This document shows, in pieces, positions 1 to 8,760 of a stretch of 48,142 nt of DNA (the stretch's first letter is position 1; every line of letters begins with the position of its first letter). The translations under genes and the position numbers were made by a program. The DNA is taken from the NCBI RefSeq assembly GCF_003605365.2, contig NZ_QYTU02000028.1, positions 1 through 48,142 on the forward strand. Direction: 5' to 3'. This stretch comes from Siminovitchia fortis (GTDB lineage: Bacteria; Bacillota; Bacilli; Bacillales; Bacillaceae_C). The notes beneath the pieces are model-generated. The model was not told the origin of the DNA and made no database searches. It worked only from the letters and a program-made list of their open reading frames with translations.

Positions 1-19
1 TTCTATTCATGATTAGAAA

Positions 20-60
20 AGCCCGATGAAAGAAAGCACTTGGCTTTCATTCACCGGGCT
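20..60 (-). terminator. Rho-independent terminator of the TetR gene
   Basis: On the minus strand AGCCCG and a following TGAAAG-rich arm pair with CTTTCA and CGGGCT, then TTTTC follows. The regulator's stop codon lies inside the hairpin. The plus strand also ends in a T run (61-67), so it may work in both directions. Confidence 0.7.
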
Positions 61-941
61 TGTTTTTGCAGTGCATTCATGTAATCGGATATAGAAAATG
101 CCAGTTCTTTTGCCTCTTTTTCAGAAGGTGTGTTGTTAAAAGCATCAGCGAAAGCATGGAGAACGGTTTCCATTAAATGGATTCTCGGTAGGTCGGACTG
201 TATTTCATTAATAAGAAAATCGGCATACTGCTTCCCTTTATGTCCTTCTCCAAGCGAATTTGAAAAGCTTAAGAGGCTTTCAAGTATTTGCTCCTTCGTA
301 TATAAATCTTTCTTAAAAGATTCCTCGTAAGGTAAAAATAAACGTTCCCCCAACAGGTTGTCTTTCGTTTGAATCATATTAAGAATAATGGAGTCGGTTC
401 TGCGCAGTATAAAGTTGATAAGCCTGAATGTGTCTACATCCTCCTTAAGGCCGGTCACCCAAACGTTAATAAAATGTTTGAGCATGCCTGCAACCATGAT
501 TGCACAATCCAGGGCGTAGGGATCCGCTTCCTTGCCATATACGTCAACCAGTCTTCGGGACAGCCACGCAAGTTCAGCCATGTGATGTTTTTTTATAAAT
601 TCTCTCAATTCACGGTCTTTGGAATGAAAAATCGCTTCAAAAAGGGGGACTAATTGCTGTTCTCGATGGATTTCCATCCGGACTGCAATTTGTCTGGCCA
701 AAACTTCTTTATCCGAACGGTCTTTTCCGATCAGTAATTCCTTTCTTCTGGCGGCAGTTATTTCGTGCGCATGAATCAGGATCGTCATCAGGCATTCATT
801 TTTAGATGAAAAATAGTTATAAAACGTACCTTTTGATATCTTTGATTCGTCCAATATGTCCTGAACTGAAGTGGCGGCGAAGCCTTTTTCTATAAAAAGC
901 CGCTGGGCAGTTAATAAAACACGGTGTTTCCGGTCGTTCAT
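51..941 (-). CDS. TetR/AcrR family transcriptional regulator
   Basis: DNA-binding repressor of 296 residues, probably controlling the divergent MFS pump. The N-terminal TetR helix-turn-helix is clear (residues about 5-50: TAQRLFIEKGFAATSVQDIL, then SKGTFYNYFSSK). The rest is an unrecognised helical ligand-binding domain, and the protein is long for the family (usually about 190-220 residues). The ATG at 941 was chosen because AAAGGTGA lies 5 bases upstream. A longer reading frame to 999-1001 would start inside the predicted -35 box. The intergenic region shared with the pump gene is the expected operator. The ligand is unknown. Confidence 0.85.
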   Translation of the reverse strand: MNDRKHRVLLTAQRLFIEKGFAATSVQDILDESKISKGTFYNYFSSKNECLMTILIHAHEITAARRKELLIGKDRSDKEVLARQIAVRMEIHREQQLVPLFEAIFHSKDRELREFIKKHHMAELAWLSRRLVDVYGKEADPYALDCAIMVAGMLKHFINVWVTGLKEDVDTFRLINFILRRTDSIILNMIQTKDNLLGERLFLPYEESFKKDLYTKEQILESLLSFSNSLGEGHKGKQYADFLINEIQSDLPRIHLMETVLHAFADAFNNTPSEKEAKELAFSISDYMNALQKQAR

Positions 942-972
942 CCAATCACCTTTAGACTTGAAGTATAGTCTT

Positions 973-1001
973 ATATTAGCCTTTTTTTCTATGTTTATCA
1001 A
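973..1001 (-). promoter_or_regulatory. Predicted sigma-A promoter of the TetR gene
   Basis: On the minus strand TTGATA (1001-996) and TAATAT (978-973) are separated by 17 bases. This places transcription start about 25 bases before the ATG at 941. Confidence 0.6.
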
Positions 1002-1029
1002 TGTTTTAATTGGATAAGAGAACTTTTTA

Positions 1030-1058
1030 TTGCAAAAGTTGAACGCAGAGTATAAAAT
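1030..1058 (+). promoter_or_regulatory. Predicted sigma-A promoter of the MFS transporter
   Basis: TTGCAA (1030-1035) and TAAAAT (1053-1058) are 17 bases apart. It lies about 30 bp from the TetR promoter on the other strand, so one bound repressor could control both. Confidence 0.5.
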
Positions 1059-1110
1059 GTGAAAAGTAATCAGTAATGAGCGATTTCAACGTGAAGGAAG
1101 GGAAAACAAA

Positions 1111-2610
1111 ATGGATATGGAAGAACTGCATAAAAAGCCGCCTTATGGCATGATTGCAATCCTTTTTTTCGGCGCATTTGTGGCTTTTTTGAACAATACG
1201 CTTCTGAATGTGGCGCTTCCGACAATCATGGCGGAATTTAATGTAAAACCGGCCGTCGTTCAATGGCTTACGAATGGATATATGCTTGTCAATGGGATAT
1301 TGATCCCGGCAAGTGCTTTTTTTATTCAGAGGTTTACCAACAGAAATCTGTTTTTGACAGCTATGTCGCTGTTTACAATAGGAACCGCATTTGCGGCTTT
1401 TGCACCTTCATTCGGTTTTCTTATAGCAGGGCGCATGATTCAGGCTTCCGGTGCAGGGATGATGATGCCGCTGCTTATGAATGTGATGCTAACCGCATTT
1501 CCTGTTGAGCGGCGGGGAACCGCCATGGGTATGTTTGGACTCGTGATCATGGCCGCCCCGGCCATCGGGCCGACATTGTCGGGCTGGGTAGTGGAACATT
1601 ATGATTGGCGTACTCTTTTTAGAATCATCCTGCCTTTTGCCGTCATTACGCTGATTTTTGCATTGTTTAAGTTAAAAAACATCACTCCGACCCGTGATAT
1701 CAAAGTGAATATATTTTCGCTTATTTTATCAAGCATCGGATTTGGGAGTCTCTTGTACGGATTCAGTACAGCCGGCGATAAGGGCTGGGATGTCCCGGAA
1801 GTGTACGGCACCATCGTCATTGGTGTCATTGCGCTTATTATATTTGTCGTACGCCAGCTTAAAATGGAAGACCCGATGCTGGAATTCAGGATTTATAAAT
1901 ATCCGATGTTTGCCCTTTCCTCGGTGATCATGGTAGTAGTTTCGGCTTCCATGTTCTCCGGAATGATTTTGACTCCGATTTATGTTCAGACGATTAGGGA
2001 AATCTCGCCGTTCCATGCGGGATTATTGATGCTTCCCGGTGCAATTTTGATGGCCATCATGTCGCCGGTCACAGGAAGGCTTTTCGATAAATACGGAGCA
2101 AGGATTTTGGCAGCGATTGGCCTTACGGTAACTGTGATTACAACGTATCTTTTCAGCAGGCTCACCGCGGACACCGGATTTTATCATATTATGTTTCTAT
2201 ACACGATTCGCATGTTCGGAATGTCCCTCGTCATGATGCCTGTAATGACAAATGGCCTGAATCAGCTTCCGATGTCTGCCAATCCACACGGAACTGCCAT
2301 GAACAACACATTGCAGCAAATTTCCGGCGCGATTGGAACGGCAGTCCTGATCACGATTATGAATAAAAGGATGGAAGCAAGCGGCGCTGAACTTGCGGAA
2401 AAAGCAGCGGCTTCAGGCAATGCACCGGCCACTCCCGAAGCTTTAAAAGAATTATCCCAGCAGGCTATGCTTGACGGGATTACACATACATTCCTTATAT
2501 CAACTTATATCGCGGCAGTTGCGCTTGTGTTGGCAATGTTCATGAAGCGGGTCACTCCCCCGAAGACTGATAAGGCACTCGCTAAAAAATTTAAAACGCA
2601 AACCGAATAA
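1111..2610 (+). CDS. DHA2-family MFS multidrug efflux transporter (EmrB/QacA/LmrB type)
   Basis: Proton-coupled efflux pump of 499 residues in the cytoplasmic membrane, the usual length for 14-helix DHA2 carriers. Hydrophobic helices run throughout. Motif-C-like GPTLSGW lies near residue 155, and LNNTLLNVALPTI in helix 1 followed by QWLTNGYMLV is typical of the LmrB/EmrB group. The start has a strong GAAGGAAGGG site 10 bases upstream; a second ATG two codons later is possible. It is divergent from a TetR gene, the classic arrangement for an inducible drug pump. The substrate cannot be read from sequence. Confidence 0.9.
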   Translation: MDMEELHKKPPYGMIAILFFGAFVAFLNNTLLNVALPTIMAEFNVKPAVVQWLTNGYMLVNGILIPASAFFIQRFTNRNLFLTAMSLFTIGTAFAAFAPSFGFLIAGRMIQASGAGMMMPLLMNVMLTAFPVERRGTAMGMFGLVIMAAPAIGPTLSGWVVEHYDWRTLFRIILPFAVITLIFALFKLKNITPTRDIKVNIFSLILSSIGFGSLLYGFSTAGDKGWDVPEVYGTIVIGVIALIIFVVRQLKMEDPMLEFRIYKYPMFALSSVIMVVVSASMFSGMILTPIYVQTIREISPFHAGLLMLPGAILMAIMSPVTGRLFDKYGARILAAIGLTVTVITTYLFSRLTADTGFYHIMFLYTIRMFGMSLVMMPVMTNGLNQLPMSANPHGTAMNNTLQQISGAIGTAVLITIMNKRMEASGAELAEKAAASGNAPATPEALKELSQQAMLDGITHTFLISTYIAAVALVLAMFMKRVTPPKTDKALAKKFKTQTE

Positions 2611-2858
2611 GAAAAGCGCAAGGCGCGCAGCCTTAGGCGACAAGCACAAGACGAATTTTGATGAGGCAGCTTTTCAGCCACCACAGCAAAGCAGCTAATT
2701 TAAAGCACACCGTGTAAAGCATCACTGAGAGGCTGCGTGCAGCTTTGCGACGAGCTGAACAAGGCTTCCTCGAAAAGGCTGTGGCGCAGGAGCACATTCT
2801 TCCTGAATAAGCTTCCTTGCGGCTTGATCCTTGCGCCGATGGCGCCTGAAGCTGGACA
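2611..2858 (-). repeat. Intergenic repeat, family 1, copy 1
   Basis: About 247 bp, nearly identical (I count about five differences) to the reverse complement of 24700-24946. In minus orientation it opens AGCTTCAGGCGCC and closes GGCGCGCCTTGCGCTTTTC, so the ends form an imperfect terminal inverted repeat. It begins directly after the MFS stop codon. Together with the short unassigned tail to 3030 it fills the gap before the laccase gene. I see no coding capacity in it. An AT-rich arm on its far side (about 2860-2925) resembles the one next to family 2. Confidence 0.85.
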
Positions 2859-3031
2859 TTATGTAATCTTTGTTTGAAGAGAAAATTCGGTAAAATTTTA
2901 TGCTTTCTTTAACTATAAGAAAGACTGTTCTACTGCCTTTGGGATGGATTGAGCTTAGCTCACTCATCCCTTATTTTTTTGCTCCAGTATCCGAGACTCC
3001 GCATCTGTCCCTTTCATCAACGATTGACCCA

Positions 3032-3040
3032 CATACAATA
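3032..3040 (+). promoter_or_regulatory. Candidate sporulation-sigma -10 box (sigma-E/sigma-K type)
   Basis: CATACAATA matches the CATACA-T / CATA-N3-TA -10 elements of mother-cell sigma factors and lies 32 bases before a spore-coat laccase gene. I do not see a convincing -35 element, so this is tentative. Confidence 0.35.
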
Positions 3041-3071
3041 AATAGGAGATTATAGGTCAGGAAGTGATGGA

Positions 3072-4631
3072 ATGCATACTAAATATAAAACGGGAAAGAA
3101 GGTTGATCCCTCCAATCCGGACACTATTCCGAAGTTCGAGGATGAGCTGCCGATTCCTGCGGTTGCCAGGCCAAGAACCGCCATTAAAGGTAATCCGTAT
3201 TATGAAATCGCAATGAAACAAATACAGCATCGATATCATCGTCTTTTTCCGACAACAACGGTTTGGGGATATGATGGAATGCATCCCGGCCCCACAATAA
3301 AAGTCCGGAAAAACGAAAAAATCTACGTGCGTTGGAAGAATAAATTGCCGAGAAAACATCTTTTGCCAATTGACCGGACGCTTCATGAATCGGCCGGCCC
3401 CCCGGACGTCCGGACAGTTGTCCATTTACACGGTGCGAATGTTGCCTGGGAAAGCGATGGCCATCCAGAAGCTTGGTTTTCCAGGGATTTTGCCGAAACG
3501 GGTGCAGCCTTCAGGCGTAAAGTATACGAATATACAAACAGGCAAATGGGAGCGACTCTTTGGTATCACGATCACGCCATTGGCATTACAAGGCTGAATG
3601 TATACGCTGGTTTAGCAGGGTTCTATCTGATTGAAGATCCGGTGGAAAAGCAACTGAAATTGCCCAAAGGCCCATATGATATACCTTTGATGATTCAGGA
3701 CCGGTCATTCCGTTCGGACGGTTCATTATTTTACCCGGAAAACACTACTCCGCCAGCACCTGTAAACCCGTCTGTGCAGCCTTTTTTTATCGGGAATACG
3801 ATAGCGGTTAACGGGAAGCTCTGGCCCAAATTATCAGTCGAGCCCCGCAAATACCGTTTCCGCATTTTAAATGCCTCCAATACGAATGCCTATACATTGA
3901 GATTGGGAGACGGCCGGACTTTCTATCAGATCGCAACAGATGGCGGATTGCTTGAAAAACCTGTTGAACTGACAGCTCTTCCTTTGGAACCTGCTGAACG
4001 CTCGGAGGTGATCATCGATTTTTCAAAACACAAAGGAAAAAAAATCATTTTGCAAAATACAAATGATGACGGGAATATGGGAGTGATTATGCGTTTTGAT
4101 GTGGTCCTGCCTTTAAAAGGGAGGGATTCCAGCGAGATACCGGATAAGATGATGTCGGATGAACTGATATTGGACGAAAATAAGGCCGATAAAACCAGAT
4201 TATTAAAGCTTGATGCGATCCAAGATGAATATAATAGACCAGTATTGTTGCTGGATGACCGAATGTGGCATGATCCTGTCACTGAGAAACCAGTCATTGG
4301 TAATACGGAAGTTTGGAAATTGATCAACATCACTAACTTTCCCCATCCCATTCACATCCATCTGATCCAATTTAAAATTTTGCATAGAATACCGTTTGAC
4401 CTGGAGCGCTTTAACCAAGACGGCCATATTCAATACACCGGCCCTCCGATTGAACCTGAGATACATGAGAGGGGATGGAAAGACACGGTGAAAGCCGAGC
4501 CAGGTATGGTTACAAGTGTCATTATGCAATTTACGGAAAATCCCGGCGAATATGTATGGCACTGCCATATACTGGAACATGAAGATTATGACATGATGCG
4601 GCCAATGAGGGTAGTAGAAAAGGAAGAATAG
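3072..4631 (+). CDS. cotA: CotA-like multicopper oxidase (spore coat laccase / bilirubin oxidase)
   Basis: Copper enzyme of 519 residues that oxidises phenolic or tetrapyrrole substrates with reduction of O2 to water. Relatives sit in the outer spore coat. All four copper motifs are present: HLHG (H118, H120), WYHDH (H166, H168), HPIHIH (H425, H428, H430) and HCHILEHEDYDMM (C498 type-1 ligand, H499, H503, axial M508). There is no signal peptide, which fits assembly from the mother-cell cytoplasm. The length is close to B. subtilis CotA. GGAAGTG precedes the ATG by about 5 bases, and a sporulation-type -10 box lies upstream. The exact substrate is inferred from the family. Confidence 0.9.
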   Translation: MHTKYKTGKKVDPSNPDTIPKFEDELPIPAVARPRTAIKGNPYYEIAMKQIQHRYHRLFPTTTVWGYDGMHPGPTIKVRKNEKIYVRWKNKLPRKHLLPIDRTLHESAGPPDVRTVVHLHGANVAWESDGHPEAWFSRDFAETGAAFRRKVYEYTNRQMGATLWYHDHAIGITRLNVYAGLAGFYLIEDPVEKQLKLPKGPYDIPLMIQDRSFRSDGSLFYPENTTPPAPVNPSVQPFFIGNTIAVNGKLWPKLSVEPRKYRFRILNASNTNAYTLRLGDGRTFYQIATDGGLLEKPVELTALPLEPAERSEVIIDFSKHKGKKIILQNTNDDGNMGVIMRFDVVLPLKGRDSSEIPDKMMSDELILDENKADKTRLLKLDAIQDEYNRPVLLLDDRMWHDPVTEKPVIGNTEVWKLINITNFPHPIHIHLIQFKILHRIPFDLERFNQDGHIQYTGPPIEPEIHERGWKDTVKAEPGMVTSVIMQFTENPGEYVWHCHILEHEDYDMMRPMRVVEKEE

Positions 4632-4640
4632 CCATTGCTT

Positions 4641-4661
4641 AGGGCATGCTTTGCGTGCCCT
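4641..4661 (+). terminator. Hairpin after the laccase gene
   Basis: AGGGCATGC and GCGTGCCCT form a 9-bp stem with a 3-base loop. No T run follows, so termination would be weak. Confidence 0.4.
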
Positions 4662-4703
4662 GTCCTATGTTACAATAAAGTGGACAAGTTGTAGCAGGGT
4701 GTG

Positions 4704-5528
4704 ATGGCTTTGGAGGAAAAAGAGGATAGAAATGTCGACAGGGACTTAATTGAAAGAATTGATGAAGAAGAAATGCAGGAGCTCCTGCAACAAGCCCAGG
4801 AAGAAGCTTTGCTTAAGGAATCTTTTGAAAAACAACATGAAAAAACATCACGGCGTTTTCCCAGATGGTTGTTTTGGCTGATCTCCGGCGTGTTTTTATT
4901 CAGTACCTTTTCTTTTATTTTTCAAATTTATTCGATACCCGCTATTGAATTCCTGGCAGCTTCAGCCCGAATGTCAACGGATGAAAAAGTTCAAGATTAT
5001 AAAAAATCAGTTGTTACAATCGCCGCTGGTGACAGTAAAGGAACGGGGTTTTCCATCTCAAACGATGGCAAGATTTTAACAAATTATCATGTCATAGAAG
5101 GCTATGGCCAAGTGACCGTGGATTTTCCGGACGCCGGAATTTTTACGGCGGATGTAGTGGAAACGTATGAAGATATCGATTTGGCTGTCCTTGACGTTGA
5201 TGGAGAAAAATTGCCTTATTTGGAGCTTGAAAAGCATCCGGAATTTACCGAACATGAACAGGTAATGTTTATCGGTAACCCTCTCTATTTTCACGGAATT
5301 GCGAATGAAGGGGCGATTATTGATATGGTTCGTTTAAGCGGCTGGAATGATGATGTCGTGATGATGAAAGCCCCGGTATATCGCGGAAACAGCGGAAGTC
5401 CTGTCATAAATGAAAACGGACAGGCCATAGGAGTTATTTTTGCGACGCTGAAGCATGAGGAATATGGGAAAGTCGGTCTTTTCGTGCCGATCGGGTTGTT
5501 TCTGGATCGCGCGCAAGAAACTGAATAA
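4704..5528 (+). CDS. Membrane-anchored trypsin-like serine protease (S1C, HtrA-like, no PDZ)
   Basis: Predicted quality-control or processing protease of 274 residues. A charged, coiled-coil-like N-terminus (about 1-50) precedes one transmembrane segment (about 54-77), so the catalytic domain should face outward. The triad is visible: H129 in NYHVIEG, D159 in DIDLAVLD and S232 in GNSGSP. HtrA/DegP proteins normally carry one or more PDZ domains after the protease; here the chain stops shortly after the S1 fold. The ATG at 4704 directly follows an in-frame GTG (4701), and AGGGTG is the only ribosome-site candidate. Confidence 0.8.
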   Translation: MALEEKEDRNVDRDLIERIDEEEMQELLQQAQEEALLKESFEKQHEKTSRRFPRWLFWLISGVFLFSTFSFIFQIYSIPAIEFLAASARMSTDEKVQDYKKSVVTIAAGDSKGTGFSISNDGKILTNYHVIEGYGQVTVDFPDAGIFTADVVETYEDIDLAVLDVDGEKLPYLELEKHPEFTEHEQVMFIGNPLYFHGIANEGAIIDMVRLSGWNDDVVMMKAPVYRGNSGSPVINENGQAIGVIFATLKHEEYGKVGLFVPIGLFLDRAQETE

Positions 5529-5650
5529 CGGGATAAGAAAACTGCATTAACGCAATTTTATCGAGAAACCGGCACTTTGAGCGCAGGCAACAAGACAAAA
5601 TTCAATTTTTGCCGGCATTTCTAATCGGCAATATTGTCAAAACCCGTTCC

Positions 5651-5678
5651 TTGCAATAACACATGCGTTTTTTATAAT
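5651..5678 (+). promoter_or_regulatory. Predicted sigma-A promoter of the UbiB-like gene
   Basis: TTGCAA (5651-5656) and a perfect TATAAT (5673-5678) are 16 bases apart, 52 bases before the chosen ATG. Confidence 0.65.
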
Positions 5679-5730
5679 GGAATAAACTTTGAAATTTGAT
5701 TTTTCACATAGGCTCCCGGAGGGGATGAAG

Positions 5731-7398
5731 ATGTTCAGGAGAAGGATCAAACATACCCAGCGCTATCAGGAGATTATCAACGCTTTTTTAAAAAACGGGC
5801 TCAGTCATTTTCTGTTTCGCATGGGTTTGATAGACCGTTCAAAAACTGCGCAAATTACAGAGGAAAATATCAATTTGGTAGACATAGGGATCAGGCTTCG
5901 CGCAGCATTGCAGGGATTGGGGCCGACTTTTATCAAGCTCGGCCAGATTGCAAGTACGCGGCGTGACATGATTCCGGAGGAAATTGCTTCTGAATTGGAA
6001 AAGCTTCAGGATAATGTTCAGCCTTTTTCCTATGAGGAGGTTCTTGTAACTGTAGAGGCGGAGCTTGGCGATCCGATAGACAGTCTTTTTCAGGCGTTTA
6101 GCGAAACACCGCTTGCGACCGCCTCAATCGGACAGGTTCATACAGCACAGCTTTTCACGGGAGAGGAAGTGGCAGTAAAAGTTCAGCGTCCGGACATCCG
6201 ATCGATCATGGATACGGACTTGGAGATTTTGCATGATCTGGCCAGAGTGGTCGAAAATAGGCTGGAATGGGCAAGAAGATACCGTCTCCGGGAAATGATC
6301 GAGGAGTTTTCCCTTTCTTTGCGCAATGAACTGGACTACGAAGTGGAAGGGCGCAATGGGGAAAGGGTTGCGAGATAATTTGAAAGTGACTCAACCATTC
6401 ACATACCCAAAATTTATTGGGATCTGACGTCAAAGAAAGTCCTTACGATGGAAATGATCAAGGGAATCAAAGTAACTCATATAGAAGAGCTGGATGAAAA
6501 AAGTTATGACCGGGAACTGATTGCTGCAAGGCTGGCCGATTCAATGTTCACCCAAGTTCTGGAGTATGGATTTTTTCATGGCGATCCGCATCCGGGGAAT
6601 ATTTATATTTTACCTGACAATGTGATTGCCTATTTGGACTTTGGGATGGTGGGCCAGTTAAGGGAGGATTTGAAATACCATTTTGCCTCACTTTTGATCA
6701 ATCTGCAGCAGGGAAGTTCAAAAGGAATGATCAAGACATTTTCCGCGATGGATCTTCTCGATGAGAACACAGATGTGCCGCAGCTTAAATATGATTTGGA
6801 ATGTTTGATCACCAAATACTATGACACTTCCTTTAATGAAATCAAAATGGGGGCCGCGCTTGCCGATGTGTTTGCGGTCGCTTACCGTCACCGTGTGAGA
6901 ATACCGACTGAAATTGCCATATTGGGCAAAGCGATCCTTACGATGGAGGAGATCATTAAAAAGCTGGATCCTGGTTTCAGTGTGATGAAAGCGGTCAGGC
7001 CTTTTGGTGAAAAATTGTTCAAACAAAGGCTGAATCCAAAAAATATTCTGAGCAGATCATGGGATGATCTCGTCGAAAACATGGAAATTATCCGGGATTT
7101 GCCAAAGGATTTAAAAGAAATTGCGACAACGGTCAAAAAAGGAAGGCTGCGTTTTGATATCAACGTGAAAGAACTGCAGACTTTTCTGCAAAGGCTTGAT
7201 AAAATCAGCAACCGTCTTTCTTTCAGCATCATTCTGCTTTCCTTCAGCATCTTAATGGTCGGCTTGATCATCGGGACCGCCATCGCTGACAAACAAGCAT
7301 TATTATTCAGGTTCCCTGTCATTGAAATAGGCTCGATCATTGCGACATTCATGTTTTTATTTATGATTTTTTCGATTTTCAGGTCCGGAAGGATGTAG
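5731..7398 (+). pseudogene. UbiB/AarF/ABC1 atypical kinase, interrupted by one in-frame stop
   Basis: The reading frame continues in the same phase on both sides of a TAA at 6376-6378; everything else encodes a normal protein of about 555 residues. The upstream part has KLGQ, ATASIGQVH and the lysine of VAVKVQRP. The downstream part has HGDPHPGN (catalytic loop), YLDFGMVG (metal-binding DFG) and two C-terminal membrane helices. Relatives commonly have glutamine at the stop position (CAA), so a single C-to-T change explains it. The truncated product would lack the catalytic loop. The ATG at 5731 has GGAGGGG six bases upstream. It could also be a sequencing error or a suppressed stop. The family supports quinone biosynthesis or lipid homeostasis in other bacteria. 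Confidence 0.85.
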
Positions 7399-7423
7399 AA
7401 AAAACCCGATTGCGGGTTTTTTT
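7399..7423 (+). terminator. Rho-independent terminator of the UbiB-like gene
   Basis: AAAAAACCCG and CGGGTTTTTTT form a compact stem with a 4-base loop, directly after the stop codon. Confidence 0.85.
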
Positions 7424-7557
7424 GCATTTATATAGATATTAACCTTAAACTGCTTTGTGATCCGTTGGGATGACAATGGAAGCAGTCCAGGAGGCAACCA
7501 TTCCTTCTGGCTGCCGGCTCTTCGCACATTTTTATAAATATGGCAGAAAAATAATGG

Positions 7558-7563
7558 TATAAT
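7558..7563 (+). promoter_or_regulatory. Candidate -10 box of the iron-ADH operon
   Basis: A perfect TATAAT lies 38 bases before the iron-ADH start, but no good -35 is visible at 16-18 bases. I searched this leader for a -24/-12 element and found none. Confidence 0.45.
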
Positions 7564-7600
7564 AGGAGAAAAGATTTCCGGGAAGGGGACCGGCAATTCT

Positions 7601-8749
7601 ATGAAAATTAATAAATTTGTCATGCCGGAGCTTATATTTGGAAACGGTTCCATTAATCTAGTGGGTGAAAGCTGTGCAAGGCTTGGGGCAAGGAAACTTT
7701 TTATCGCCACAGATCCGGGGGTCCTGGCTTCAGATTGGTTTGAACAAGTGACAGCCAGTTGCAAAAACGCGAAGCTCCCTTATGTCATTTTTGCAGACAT
7801 TACGACGAATCCGAAAGATTACGAGGTCGATAAAGGCGTATATCAGTATTTACAAGAGGAATGTGACGCGGTTGTCGGGGTAGGAGGCGGCAGCGCCATC
7901 GATGTGGCAAAAGCGGTCGCTGTACTGGCAACGAATGGAGGAAGCATTCAGGATTATGAAGGGGTTGATAAAATCAAGATGCCGCTGCCCCCGCAGGTGA
8001 TGGTGGCAACCACTGCCGGCTCAGGCTCCGAGGTTTCCCAATTTTCAATTATTATAGATTCGGAGAAAAAGAAGAAACTGACGATCATCTCGAAATCTCT
8101 CATCCCTGATATAGCGATTGTCGATCCGCAGACGTTGATGACAAAAAGCCCCCATTTGACAGCAACGACGGGATTGGACGTGCTCACTCATGCAATCGAA
8201 TCATTCGTCAGTATCGCAGCGACACCGCTGACAGATGTGCAGGCTATAAGTGCTATTAGACTTGTAGCTCAAAACTTACGGCCGTCTGTTGCTTCCAGAA
8301 TGAATAAAGAGGCAAAGGCAAAGATGGCGATGGCCAGTGTACAGGCCGGACTTGCCTTCTCAAATGCGATTCTTGGAGCGGTGCATGCGATGAGCCATGC
8401 GATTGGCGGACGTTTCTTGCTGCCGCACGGTGATGTGAACGCCATTTTACTTCCTTATGTGATGGAATTTAATTATTTGGCCTGTCCTGAAAAGTTTTTG
8501 CAAATTGCTGAGTTGTTTGGTGAAGAGAGCAGCAGACGATCCACGATTGATTCAGGACTGAGGGCGATTGAATACGTCAAAAAGCTTTCGGCGGATATTG
8601 GCGCACCCCGGCGGCTATCCGAAATGGGCTTGTCCGAATCGGATGCCCCCATCGTAGGCCAAGTGGCCATCGAAGATGCCTGTATGATTACAAACCCGCG
8701 TGACATTACAGCAGCGGATGTTGAACGGTTGTTTAAACTCGCATTATAG
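7601..8749 (+). CDS. Iron-containing (group III) alcohol dehydrogenase
   Basis: NAD(P)-dependent alcohol/aldehyde oxidoreductase of 382 residues, a full-length member of the Fe-ADH family. The nucleotide-binding GVGGGSAIDVAK stretch is near residue 95. The metal ligands are D193 and H197 (GLDVLTH), H262 (HAMSH) and H276 (LPHGD). The ribosome site GGAAGGGG lies 12 bases upstream. It is the first gene of a tight unit with the histidine kinase (12-bp gap) and the sigma-54 activator, which suggests that the regulators respond to a metabolite of this enzyme. The substrate (butanol, ethanol, lactaldehyde or propanediol type) cannot be told from sequence. Confidence 0.88.
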   Translation: MKINKFVMPELIFGNGSINLVGESCARLGARKLFIATDPGVLASDWFEQVTASCKNAKLPYVIFADITTNPKDYEVDKGVYQYLQEECDAVVGVGGGSAIDVAKAVAVLATNGGSIQDYEGVDKIKMPLPPQVMVATTAGSGSEVSQFSIIIDSEKKKKLTIISKSLIPDIAIVDPQTLMTKSPHLTATTGLDVLTHAIESFVSIAATPLTDVQAISAIRLVAQNLRPSVASRMNKEAKAKMAMASVQAGLAFSNAILGAVHAMSHAIGGRFLLPHGDVNAILLPYVMEFNYLACPEKFLQIAELFGEESSRRSTIDSGLRAIEYVKKLSADIGAPRRLSEMGLSESDAPIVGQVAIEDACMITNPRDITAADVERLFKLAL

Positions 8750-8760
8750 GAGGGCACCTT

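Noticed and set aside
7500-7600. Possible -24/-12 promoter before the iron ADH (CTGGCTGCCGGCTCTTCGC)
   Set aside because: The GG-to-GC spacing is wrong for sigma-54, and a TATAAT lies just downstream.
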